DNA from: Nocardiopsis algeriensis
GTDB lineage: Bacteria > Actinomycetota > Actinomycetes > Streptosporangiales > Streptosporangiaceae
Assembly: GCF_014203695.1 (NCBI RefSeq)
Contig: NZ_JACHJO010000011.1
Location: 1-64,000, forward strand
DNA: 64,000 bases
Direction of reading: 5' to 3'
Shown piece by piece: positions 34,686 through 43,414 of the stretch. The position numbers and the translations under genes were made by a program. The notes beneath the pieces were generated by a model. That model worked only from the letters and a program-made list of their open reading frames with translations, was not told the origin of the DNA and searched no databases. Within the stretch, counting starts at the first letter, position 1. Each line of letters starts with the position of its first letter.

Positions 34686-37214
34686 GTGCCTCCTCAAGAA
34701 CGTGAATCAGAGAAGCAGCACGGCCCCGTGTCCGAGCCGTACGTTCCCCCGCCCACTCAGGACTCGCCGGAACGAATTCGACAGCAGCACATCGGCGAGG
34801 CCCTGCTGAGCGACGACGGTCGTATCAGGCACACCAGCCAGGCCAAAACCATCGCCATCGAAGCCCTCGCCAGGCGCATGCGGTCCTCGACCAGCCAGCT
34901 CGTCAGTGCGGCGATCGGCCTGAATGTCGGAACCGACATGTCGGAGAGGTTGGGAAACCATCGATACGTCCTTGTTCCGCACAACGAGCGCTACCCCTCC
35001 ATGGGGGCCGACGTCCTCCACGTCGACGAGCTCGACCCGAATCGGCCCGAACACGCTCCTGACAGGGTCGTGCGGATGGATCAGCCAGAGGCCGACACCC
35101 TGGTTCGCCAGATCTCGGTCAGCGAAATCATGGGAGCCTGGGCCTACGGCTCCAACAACAACGTGCGCGTGCTCGCGCTGCAGGAGGCCACCAAGGAGGA
35201 GTTCGGTCTCACCCAGGCCCTGGACTGGACCATGGACGCACGAACACGCCGGGCGGTAAGAAGAGAACTCAACTACAACAGCGACACGTTGCAAGACTTC
35301 GTGCGCACCCAGTACGAGATGACCCAGGAGGTCCTTGCCGAGCGCGACATCTCGGAGTTGATCGGCTACCGGGCCATGAGCTGGCCGGAGGGGGCGCCCC
35401 GGCCGGACTGGTTCGACCTGGATGTCGGCGACAGCTTCCAGGCTCGCCACCGACCGCTGGCGAGCTGGTCGGCGGACCGCCGAATCGTCGCCGACTGGTT
35501 GGAGACACGTGGAGGTCCCGGCGTGATCCTGGTCGACCGTACGCCCGCACGGGACGTTCTGTCCATCCCGATGACAGGCATGGGGTATTTTGGGCAGAAG
35601 GAATGGGTTACCCTGCCCGGCAACCGCCCGAGCACGCTTGACGGCGTCTCCATGGGCAGGAGCCAGGAACTCGCTGCGGAGCAGACCGCAGCAAGCAGCG
35701 TCAACGTCGGCGCACCCGCGCTGGGGGTCGAGGCGACAACCTTGCTGAGCGCCTCCGCGGGCCATCCGGACGGGCAGGGTCCGGGGCCGACCCCTCGGTG
35801 GCAGCCGCTCGAGATCACGGATCGGCTCGATCCCACCGATCCGTTCGACAGCCGGATGATCCGGGTTCTCGAGGGCGAGGAACCCTACCCCGACTGGTGG
35901 CCGCGCGACGACTCCGGATACGCCGTCACCAAGCGCGACCTGGAGTTCCTCGGCATCGACCCGGTCCAGATAAAGTGGCTCGCCGAGCGGAAGGCCCCGA
36001 TGGGGATGACGCCGGAGCTCTACGAGCAGTTCGGCACGGAGATGCTGGAAGCCCTGCGCCAGGACGGGGTGGACCCCTCGACGGTTGACATCCGACTCAA
36101 GGGAACCGGTGCCGAGTTCTTCTCGGGAATGCACAAGACATTGCCCAGGGAAGAGGAGTTGGTAGACGCCCCCGAGGCGGCACAGCACCTCCGGGAATGG
36201 TTCGGCGACAGCCGGGACCGCCCGCTGCGTCGCCCGCACGACGCCATGTGGCGCCTTGGCCTCGAATCGGTGCCCAGTGACTTCGACCTCGACATCAACA
36301 GCACGCACATGATCCGGATCGCCCGCAGGTACTGGCGAGAGCAGCATCCCGACCGATACCCGGGTGACTTCATGGGCGGGCACGGGTACCTGGACAAGCA
36401 GGCGGTCCACGACAGCTTCCCGTCACTGGCCAGCTGGGCGAAGAGATGGGAGAAGAAGCTGGGCCGGGAGCTCTCCTTGGGTGCCTTCGAGTCCAGCGGT
36501 CCCATCAACGCGACCAAATTCGGCCGTAGCATCTCCGGTCACTTCCGCGACACCGACTGGATCATCCACAACACCGACAAGCCTTGGCCCTCGCACACCC
36601 CTGGAGAACAACGGCAGACAGACGCGGTCGGGCAGGAGCAGAAGCGCGCGCTGGCCGACCGGGTGGTCGTGAACGACCTGCTCGCACAGCGCGGTCACCG
36701 TGAAGCCTCCCGATTCGACATGCTGCTCACGGGCATGAGCGAGGAGGAAACCGCTGCTGCGATCTCCGCATGGGAAGCGCTGGGCAAACCGGAGACCGCA
36801 CGGGAACGCAAGGCCGGCCTCGGGGCCGAGCACACCACCCCGGAAACCTCCCCGGAGAGGGCGCAGCAGCCGGCCATGGTCCCGGAACCCCTCCGAGCCT
36901 CCCAGACACTGTCCGACAAGCCCGAGAACACCCCGAAACACCACCAGGACGCGGACCTCCGGTCCGGGACCAGAACTGCCAGCGCGATCTGGGAGACACC
37001 GAAGCCGCCGATCAAGTCGCTGGTCGCGCACAGGACCGAATGGGCGCTCTACGACGATCTGCACGGTTACGGGCGGCGCCACCGGACGCTCACGGTGAGA
37101 ACACCGTCCAAGGCACCCGGCCCCTACGAAGCACTGCTGCACCCGAGCACAGGCGCGGCATACGAACGTGACCAGCACCAGGCCGAGTCGGGCGATCGGG
37201 GGTACGGCGAGTAG
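34686..37214 (+). CDS. Candidate T4SS effector: ADP-ribosyltransferase plus possible nucleotidyltransferase domain
   Basis: An 842-residue soluble protein. Residues about 222-320 carry an R-S-E class mono-ADP-ribosyltransferase signature: R229 in ELIGYRAMSW, the Ser motif LASWSADRRIVADWL (S260, S262), and YFGQKEWV giving aromatic-x-x-Q304-x-E306. Qx E rather than ExE is the pattern of C3-like, Asn/Gln-modifying toxins. Residues about 460-640 hold a second conserved region with VDIRLKGTGAEFFSG (G473-G475) and SDFDLDI (D532, D534, D536), reminiscent of the GS...DxD layout of nucleotidyltransferases, though the spacing is unusual. The last ~160 residues are disordered, as expected for a secretion tail. 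The gene is divergent from the T4SS block, separated by one small gene. Start GTG. Confidence 0.7.
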   Translation: MPPQERESEKQHGPVSEPYVPPPTQDSPERIRQQHIGEALLSDDGRIRHTSQAKTIAIEALARRMRSSTSQLVSAAIGLNVGTDMSERLGNHRYVLVPHNERYPSMGADVLHVDELDPNRPEHAPDRVVRMDQPEADTLVRQISVSEIMGAWAYGSNNNVRVLALQEATKEEFGLTQALDWTMDARTRRAVRRELNYNSDTLQDFVRTQYEMTQEVLAERDISELIGYRAMSWPEGAPRPDWFDLDVGDSFQARHRPLASWSADRRIVADWLETRGGPGVILVDRTPARDVLSIPMTGMGYFGQKEWVTLPGNRPSTLDGVSMGRSQELAAEQTAASSVNVGAPALGVEATTLLSASAGHPDGQGPGPTPRWQPLEITDRLDPTDPFDSRMIRVLEGEEPYPDWWPRDDSGYAVTKRDLEFLGIDPVQIKWLAERKAPMGMTPELYEQFGTEMLEALRQDGVDPSTVDIRLKGTGAEFFSGMHKTLPREEELVDAPEAAQHLREWFGDSRDRPLRRPHDAMWRLGLESVPSDFDLDINSTHMIRIARRYWREQHPDRYPGDFMGGHGYLDKQAVHDSFPSLASWAKRWEKKLGRELSLGAFESSGPINATKFGRSISGHFRDTDWIIHNTDKPWPSHTPGEQRQTDAVGQEQKRALADRVVVNDLLAQRGHREASRFDMLLTGMSEEETAAAISAWEALGKPETARERKAGLGAEHTTPETSPERAQQPAMVPEPLRASQTLSDKPENTPKHHQDADLRSGTRTASAIWETPKPPIKSLVAHRTEWALYDDLHGYGRRHRTLTVRTPSKAPGPYEALLHPSTGAAYERDQHQAESGDRGYGE

Positions 37215-37259
37215 CGGTCCACGGGCTGCAACGCGTCCCGGCAAGCCCCGACAGACGAA

Positions 37260-37285
37260 CGCCCCCGCACCCTTGCGCGGGGGCG
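37260..37285. terminator. Bidirectional hairpin terminator
   Basis: CGCCCCCGC (37260-37268) pairs with GCGGGGGCG (37277-37285) around an 8-base loop. It sits between the convergent effector gene (ends 37214) and lipoprotein gene (ends 37337), so it can serve both. Confidence 0.7.
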
Positions 37286-37336
37286 CTCCCGTCACACGGA
37301 ACAACGACCGTGTTTCTCACCAGCTGAGGCCGGGGT

Positions 37337-37957
37337 CTAGTCGACCTGGATCCAGTTGCCGTCGGAGTCGGGCTGCCAGCCATCGATGATCTCGGACTCG
37401 TGAACGAACAGATCACCACTCTTCATGACGGTGATCTCGGCCCAGGCAAAACTCCTTTCCCCACTCTCAGGGGTCTGCTCGAACCATATTTTCACGGTGT
37501 TCTCGGTGTCGTTCGGAGAAACGGCACAGCCCACGGGCACCACCGCGGAGCTGTAGTCCTCGCTGAGCTCGATCGAATCCAGCGGCTCGCCGACCAGGGC
37601 GTAAGCCATCCGCTCTTCCTCGCTCTCGTCCTTTTCGCCCTCCTCCTCGAGGTAGGCGAGGAGGCGCTCCAAGCCGCCGTCGACGTATTCGAACCGGTAT
37701 CCCACGGCGCACTGCGAGGGATCCTCGGACTCGACCGAGCTCACGGTGATGGACTCCTGCACGCGTATCTCGGCGTAGTCTTCGCTCATCTCGATCAGTT
37801 CGTCCGGAACGCGGAACTCGATGCTCTGCGCCGGCTCCACCATGGGCTCGGTGAAGTCGAAGACGGCTGTTCCGCCCGAGCACCCGGTCAGGGCCAGCAG
37901 AGCGGCCGCACCTGCGGCCGCGAGTGTCCTGGTGGGGGTCTTGTCGGAGGAGGTCAC
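37337..37957 (-). CDS. Secreted lipoprotein of unknown function
   Basis: A 206-residue protein with a clear lipoprotein signal: basic start, hydrophobic AAAGAAALLALTGC, and lipobox L-T-G-C with the acylated Cys at about 24. The mature part is acidic and beta-rich with one Cys pair (CAVGYR, GCAVSPND) that may bridge. No domain is recognised. GTG 37957 was chosen because GGAGA lies 7 bases upstream and the signal peptide then has a normal length; the open frame extends to 38209 without support. The DUF418 gene is divergent. Confidence 0.72.
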   Translation of the reverse strand: MTSSDKTPTRTLAAAGAAALLALTGCSGGTAVFDFTEPMVEPAQSIEFRVPDELIEMSEDYAEIRVQESITVSSVESEDPSQCAVGYRFEYVDGGLERLLAYLEEEGEKDESEEERMAYALVGEPLDSIELSEDYSSAVVPVGCAVSPNDTENTVKIWFEQTPESGERSFAWAEITVMKSGDLFVHESEIIDGWQPDSDGNWIQVD

Positions 37958-38175
37958 GGTGGGGGTCTCCTTGGTCTGGTGGAAAGCCAGTGGTTCCAGC
38001 TCCGCCTGGTTTGCCGTGTCGACACGTTCTTGGTGCTTCGGACATGATGTGCCGAAAATGCCATATCGACATTGAAAGTTCCACGAAGGACGAAGGGCTT
38101 CCGCAGAAGGTCTGCTCATCGGCCTTGCCATGCCGCACAGCTGTCCAAGATACGCGTATCTGGTAGCTTTTCGCC

Positions 38176-39360
38176 ATGTGCCCTGGTGAAAGAGCAAGAA
38201 CGCCTGCACCAGCCACCAGGAACTTTTTCGACAGGCGCATGCTCGTACCGGACCTGGCGCGAGGAGCGATGCTGGCCCTCATTGCTGCGGCCAATACTCA
38301 TTATTGGTTCCGGCCGGACCCAAAAGCATCCGAAATCTACGAGGGTCTCCTCTCGGCCCTGATGAACCTGCTGGTCGACGGGCGGGTCTACCCGGTCTTC
38401 GCGCTTCTGCTCGGTTTCGGCCTGGCGAGGAGCGCTCACGGATCCATCCGGGCGGGCTTGGCCACGGGGCTCGACAGCAAGCAGGCCGAGCGACGCGCCG
38501 CAGAGATGCTGCGTAGGCGGGGCCTGTGGCTACTGGCCTTCGGAGCTGTGCACGCCCTCGCCTTCACCCAGGACATCTTGGGCACCTACGGGCTCATCAC
38601 GGTGCTGGTCGCCGGTGTTGTCGCCTCCGCCCGTCGGCGAACCGCACTGGTACTGGCCGTCCTCGTCTGCACGCTGTCGACCTCCTTCCTGGCGGTGGTC
38701 GGGCCCGAGGCGGTCCTGGCCCGCAGCCACGGTCAGGCGGCTCAGGCCCTGTTCGACGAGCAGCTCGTCGGAGTCGCGGCCAACCTGGTGATCTGGACCG
38801 TCGCGACACCGGCAACGGTCCTGTCCTCGATGGCGTTGCCCAGCGCACTGCTGGGGGCGTGGCTGGCGGGCCGGGGACCGATCGAGCAGCCGCACCGATA
38901 CCGGAGAGAGCTTGCCGGAGTGGTTCTGGTCGGGCTGATCGTGCCCACAGCGGTCCTCCTGTTGCTCTGGGAAGACATGGGCGGAACCGGTGTGCTGGCA
39001 CGGTCCCTGGTCGCCTGGCACCAAGGCCTGGCCGGACTGATGGCGGGAACGGCTTACCTGGCGCTCATCGCTCTGTCCGCCTCCTACCGCGCAGCAGGCA
39101 CGGGAGCTCTCAGCCGGGCACTGGCAGCCACCGGGAAGCGCTCCCTGTCGGCCTATCTGTCGCAGACCGTGCTCCTGGCACTCACGGCCGGAACATTGCG
39201 CGTATGCGGTGTCGGGGCGTTGGCCCTGAGCTGGCAGTTGTGCGTCGCAGCCGCCGTCTGGTCGGCCTCGGTGCTCACCTGCTCCCTCATGGAGCGAAAC
39301 GGAGTTCAGGGACCCGCTGAACAGGTGCTGCGCCGTTTGGCGGCCTCGGGTGTGCGGTGA
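38176..39360 (+). CDS. DUF418 family polytopic membrane protein
   Basis: A 394-residue protein with about 10 hydrophobic segments. The family signatures RVYPVFALLLGFGLA (about 74-88) and RRRGLWLLAFGAVHALAF followed by DILGTYG (about 113-140) are visible, as is the C-terminal GKRSLSAYLSQTVLL typical of DUF418/YeiB-like proteins. Molecular function is not established for the family; members are linked to acyl-transfer or envelope processes by structural resemblance. The ATG is 14 bases downstream of an AT-containing stretch (TACGCGTATCTGGTAGCTTTT). A monocistronic gene. Confidence 0.85.
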   Translation: MCPGERARTPAPATRNFFDRRMLVPDLARGAMLALIAAANTHYWFRPDPKASEIYEGLLSALMNLLVDGRVYPVFALLLGFGLARSAHGSIRAGLATGLDSKQAERRAAEMLRRRGLWLLAFGAVHALAFTQDILGTYGLITVLVAGVVASARRRTALVLAVLVCTLSTSFLAVVGPEAVLARSHGQAAQALFDEQLVGVAANLVIWTVATPATVLSSMALPSALLGAWLAGRGPIEQPHRYRRELAGVVLVGLIVPTAVLLLLWEDMGGTGVLARSLVAWHQGLAGLMAGTAYLALIALSASYRAAGTGALSRALAATGKRSLSAYLSQTVLLALTAGTLRVCGVGALALSWQLCVAAAVWSASVLTCSLMERNGVQGPAEQVLRRLAASGVR

Positions 39361-39530
39361 TGACGGTCTTCTGCGCCGCACGGTGACCAGGGCCGACCAG
39401 GTCCCCACGGCATGGCCCGTAGCGGCCGATCGTCCTGGGCAAGCCAGGGCGCCGGTTCGCGTCCTCTTGCCGTGTCCGAGGTGAGTGGCGGGTTCCGCAA
39501 CCCGACTCGGACACGGGTTCCGCTACACGG

Positions 39531-40307
39531 TCACCGCGGAGAAGGGGTCTTCTCGTCACGATCGCCCCTGCCACGGGCCGGGTGCAGCACCATCAGGACC
39601 GAGGCCGCGCCCACCAGTGCGGTGGAGAACACCACCGGGGTCGCCATCGCCTCGACCAGATGAACGGGCACCAGGACCGAGGTGAGGTTGAACAGCGCGT
39701 GCAGTACGACCACCGGCCAGAGCCTTCCCACGTGCTCGTAGACGAAGGCCAACAGCATCCCCAGGGGCAGTGCCACGGCAACCTGCACGAGGTTGCCGTG
39801 CAGGGCGGCGAACACGACCGAGCTGACCAGCGCCGAGGGCAGCACCGGCCAACGGCACCGCAGCAGCGGGTGGATCAGACCGCGTATGAGTGCCTCCTCA
39901 CCCGCCGGGGCGGCCACGATCAGGGCAAACAGCAGCAGAGCCGCCGGCACCGCACCCTGAGCGCTCTGGGCCGCGTCGAACACCGGAGAGCCGTATCGGG
40001 CGTAGAGCCATACGGCCAGGGACTGCCCGCCGAGGAAGCACATCATCAGGCCGAGGAGGGCGAACACCCAGAACTGGGCTTCCTGTGCCTGTCCCGAAAC
40101 GGTTCGGGACGACCATGCGCCGAAGGTCCGGCGTCGCCAGATCGCGACCGCGCCGAGCACCACGGGGCCCGCGACGGCTGCGCCGAGCACCGGTGAGCCC
40201 GAGAGCAGCCCTGCCGCGAACGACGCGATGACGTAGAGGGCGAGCCCGGCAGCACACAAGGCGATGATCGCCGGCCAGGACCGGAACCGGCTGCCACGGT
40301 CACTCAT
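39531..40307 (-). CDS. CPBP family intramembrane metalloprotease
   Basis: A 258-residue protein with 7-8 TM segments and the three CPBP (Abi) motifs: EEALIRGL (about 140-147, catalytic Glu pair plus Arg), AALHGN (about 170-175) and HALFNLTS (about 205-212), which supply the His and Asn around the metal. The family includes CAAX prenyl proteases and bacteriocin-immunity proteins; the substrate is unknown. ATG 40307 was chosen because the open frame upstream to 40625 is Gly/Arg/Pro-rich, not membrane-like. It converges with the DUF418 gene. Confidence 0.85.
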   Translation of the reverse strand: MSDRGSRFRSWPAIIALCAAGLALYVIASFAAGLLSGSPVLGAAVAGPVVLGAVAIWRRRTFGAWSSRTVSGQAQEAQFWVFALLGLMMCFLGGQSLAVWLYARYGSPVFDAAQSAQGAVPAALLLFALIVAAPAGEEALIRGLIHPLLRCRWPVLPSALVSSVVFAALHGNLVQVAVALPLGMLLAFVYEHVGRLWPVVVLHALFNLTSVLVPVHLVEAMATPVVFSTALVGAASVLMVLHPARGRGDRDEKTPSPR

Positions 40308-41131
40308 CCGCGCTCCCGGGCCTCGTCGTCTCCCCGAGGGTCTTCCGCGAGATCCCGGCCAAGGACCCGTAGGAACACGATGCCGTCGGAGCCGCGGAGC
40401 ATCGTCCCCGCACGAAGCCGCGCCAGGCCCCCGCTCCGGGCCGGGCAAGCGTTGCTGTGGTCCGGACACTCGTCCGGCAGGCAAGTCGCGGTATGCCGGG
40501 GGACCGATCAGGCCGCGCTTGCGGCCCTGGCCGACTGCCCGTGGCAGCCACCGGACACACGGGAGGGCCGCTTGGGCCGAGGCCCCTGCGCCCGCGACCG
40601 GACGGTGAGGACCGAGCTCCACCATCAGCTCGGCCGAAGTCCGAGGGCCGGGGGGTGTGGCACACCGATCTGCGGGTGTACGCGCTCACCGGTCGGACCG
40701 GTGCTGCGGTTTTCTCCGTCGTATCCGGGCTCATCGGTTCGTCTCTTCCGGGCAGGGTCCGCGAAAGCGGCGGCTGTAACGGTCCAGGCGGGCATTGTCG
40801 CGGGAAAGGGCGCCGAGCAGGCAGTGGCAGCAGCCGCGCGAGGACGCAACACAGTCTGCCGTCCCCGGGCCGTGGTCAAGGTTTCCGGTGTCGTGCACGA
40901 GGGTGCCGCGAGGGGCGTCGAGCCGTTCCTGTTTCCGTTCCGGGGTCGGCGCCGACCATTTTTCTCTTCCCCCGAGGTGCCATGATGGATTCCACAGCTC
41001 ACCCGAAAGGTGGGGGCCGGGCCCTTTCCTCCCAGCAGTGTGGCGGCACGGTGGGCCAGGAAGAGCGGGCACACCACAGCAGCACGCCGCACAGCCGCCA
41101 TGGCGCAGCACACGTGGAAGGGCACAGAGAA
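40308..41131. other. Intergenic interval with no supported gene
   Basis: About 820 bases. Open frames run through it on both strands, but their products are Arg/Gly/Pro-rich and unlike any family, and the plus-strand frame is only credible after the ATG at 41132. I see no RNA gene and no strong hairpin. Confidence 0.45.
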
Positions 41132-41842
41132 ATGGCGATGACGGACATGGGTGATGAAGCGGACCGGAGTCCGGACCAGGCCTCGGCGGAGAAGGCCGCG
41201 GAGAACCTCGGTGAGGACCGTACGCCCGAAGACGGTACGGGAGACACCGTGGAGCCGGCCGCGGACCTGGCACCCACGCGGCTGCCCGCGCTCGCCGCAA
41301 TCCTGGCCTTTCTCGTCCCGCCTGCGGGGGCAGTACTGGGCCACATCGCGGTGCGACGCACCTATTGGCGACTCGGCCTCTCTCGGCTGGCAATCAGGGC
41401 CGGGTGGACCATGACGGTGCTGAGCTCTTGCGGGGTGCTGATCTATCTGGGCTATCAGGACGAAGTGGCCCGAATCGAGGCGCTGGCGGCTGCCGAGGAG
41501 CAGGCCCGGGAACAATTGCGTGAGGCGATCGCCGAGAGCCCCAGCACGGGGCTCCTCGACGAGGAGTTCTGCCGTGTGCTGAGCGAGGTCGCCGAAACCG
41601 CGCCCGCCACCGGGTTCGTCACCAATCCGGAGCAGATCAGCAGCGCGATGGTCGAAGGCTACGGCGAGCTGGGGCAGACCGACACCCCGAACGCACAGGT
41701 CTACGGAGATTACGCGCAGTACCTGGTTTCGTTCACCGACCACGATGCGGACGAGCACGCCGCCCACGCGGAAGGCCTCCAGCAGGCGGTCAACGACGAC
41801 GTGCCGGCGTGCCTCGCCCTTGAGGACGAGACCCTGCGCTGA
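41132..41842 (+). CDS. DUF4190-like two-TM membrane protein
   Basis: A 236-residue protein. An acidic disordered head (1-45) leads into two TM segments (about 50-72 and 88-112) linked by HIAVRRTYWRLGLSRLAIRAG, the arrangement of DUF4190 proteins (PPAGAVLGHIAVRR). The C-terminal ~120 residues are extracytoplasmic, with a coiled coil and an acidic domain containing two Cys residues (EFCRVLSEV, VPACLALED). ATG 41132 has AAGGG nearby and begins just before the first family-like residues; the frame is open much further upstream without support. Function unknown. Confidence 0.72.
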   Translation: MAMTDMGDEADRSPDQASAEKAAENLGEDRTPEDGTGDTVEPAADLAPTRLPALAAILAFLVPPAGAVLGHIAVRRTYWRLGLSRLAIRAGWTMTVLSSCGVLIYLGYQDEVARIEALAAAEEQAREQLREAIAESPSTGLLDEEFCRVLSEVAETAPATGFVTNPEQISSAMVEGYGELGQTDTPNAQVYGDYAQYLVSFTDHDADEHAAHAEGLQQAVNDDVPACLALEDETLR

Positions 41843-42009
41843 GGGCCCTTCCAGGGGTGCCGGCAGGAGCCACCCGGCCCGGAGATCTTGCGGTGAGGGG
41901 CGGGAAGTCGCGACGCGCCGATGCTGCTTCCGAGGGAGCACACAATCCGATTTCGCCATGAACGCGGCTTCGGGTATCCGACTCCACCGCGCCACCGTGT
42001 ATCCCCTGT

Positions 42010-42831
<822 letters not shown>

Positions 42832-42867
42832 TGCGCCTCTTCCCGAGGCGGACCGGGGGCGTGCGGG

Positions 42868-43266
42868 TCAGAGGGCCCATTCCCGGTCGAAGTCGGGGTG
42901 GTCGCTGTAGGCGGCAGCGGCCACGCGGAGGGTGTAGCCGGTCAGGCCCTCCTCGACGGGCTTCCTCTTGCGGCCGAAGAAGTCGGAGTGCTGCTGTATC
43001 TCGGTGATCGCCGCCCGCTTGGCGGCCACCTCGCGCAGCACCCGCTCCGGGTGGTGGCGGGCGATGTGGGCGGCAGTGCCGGGCGCGGGAAGGCTCTCCT
43101 CGGAGGCCTCCGCGCTCCCGGTCGCGGCGACGTACCCGCCGGAGGAGTCGCGCACCTGCGCGCGATCGGTGTCGCCGTCGACGACGTGCCAGGGCCCGGG
43201 GAGGGCCTTGCGCGCCGCGGCCTCGTCCTCGTTCAGACGGGCGTTCAGGAACTCGATGAGGGTCAT
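42868..43266 (-). CDS. DUF6221 family protein
   Basis: A 132-residue soluble protein with the actinobacterial DUF6221 pattern: N-terminal LIEFLNARLNEDEAAAR, a central HIARHHPERVLREVAAKR, and a C-terminal RVAAAAYSDHPDFDREWAL. Function is unknown; such genes are often multi-copy in filamentous actinomycetes. It converges with tsnR and stands alone. Confidence 0.82.
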   Translation of the reverse strand: MTLIEFLNARLNEDEAAARKALPGPWHVVDGDTDRAQVRDSSGGYVAATGSAEASEESLPAPGTAAHIARHHPERVLREVAAKRAAITEIQQHSDFFGRKRKPVEEGLTGYTLRVAAAAYSDHPDFDREWAL

Positions 43267-43357
43267 GCGCCGAACCTCCGGGGGGCGGGGTGCCGAGTCG
43301 TCCCCCAGAAGATAGCGGACCGGCGGAGTGCTTCCCCGGAAATCCGGGAACCCGCGC

Positions 43358-43393
43358 GGCGGCCCCGCCGGGCAGGTGCCCGGCGGGGCCGCC
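43358..43393 (-). terminator. Strong terminator of the tetR-mmpL operon
   Basis: An almost perfect palindrome: 17-bp arms (43358-43374 with 43377-43393) and a 2-base centre. It lies 22 bases past the stop of the MmpL gene (43415) on the minus strand. Confidence 0.72.
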
Positions 43394-43414
43394 GTTCCGC
43401 GTCCGGTGCGGAGA

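Noticed and set aside
5079-37214. CRISPR array or restriction-type defence locus inside the island
   Set aside because: No direct-repeat/spacer pattern, cas, restriction or methylase genes are visible.
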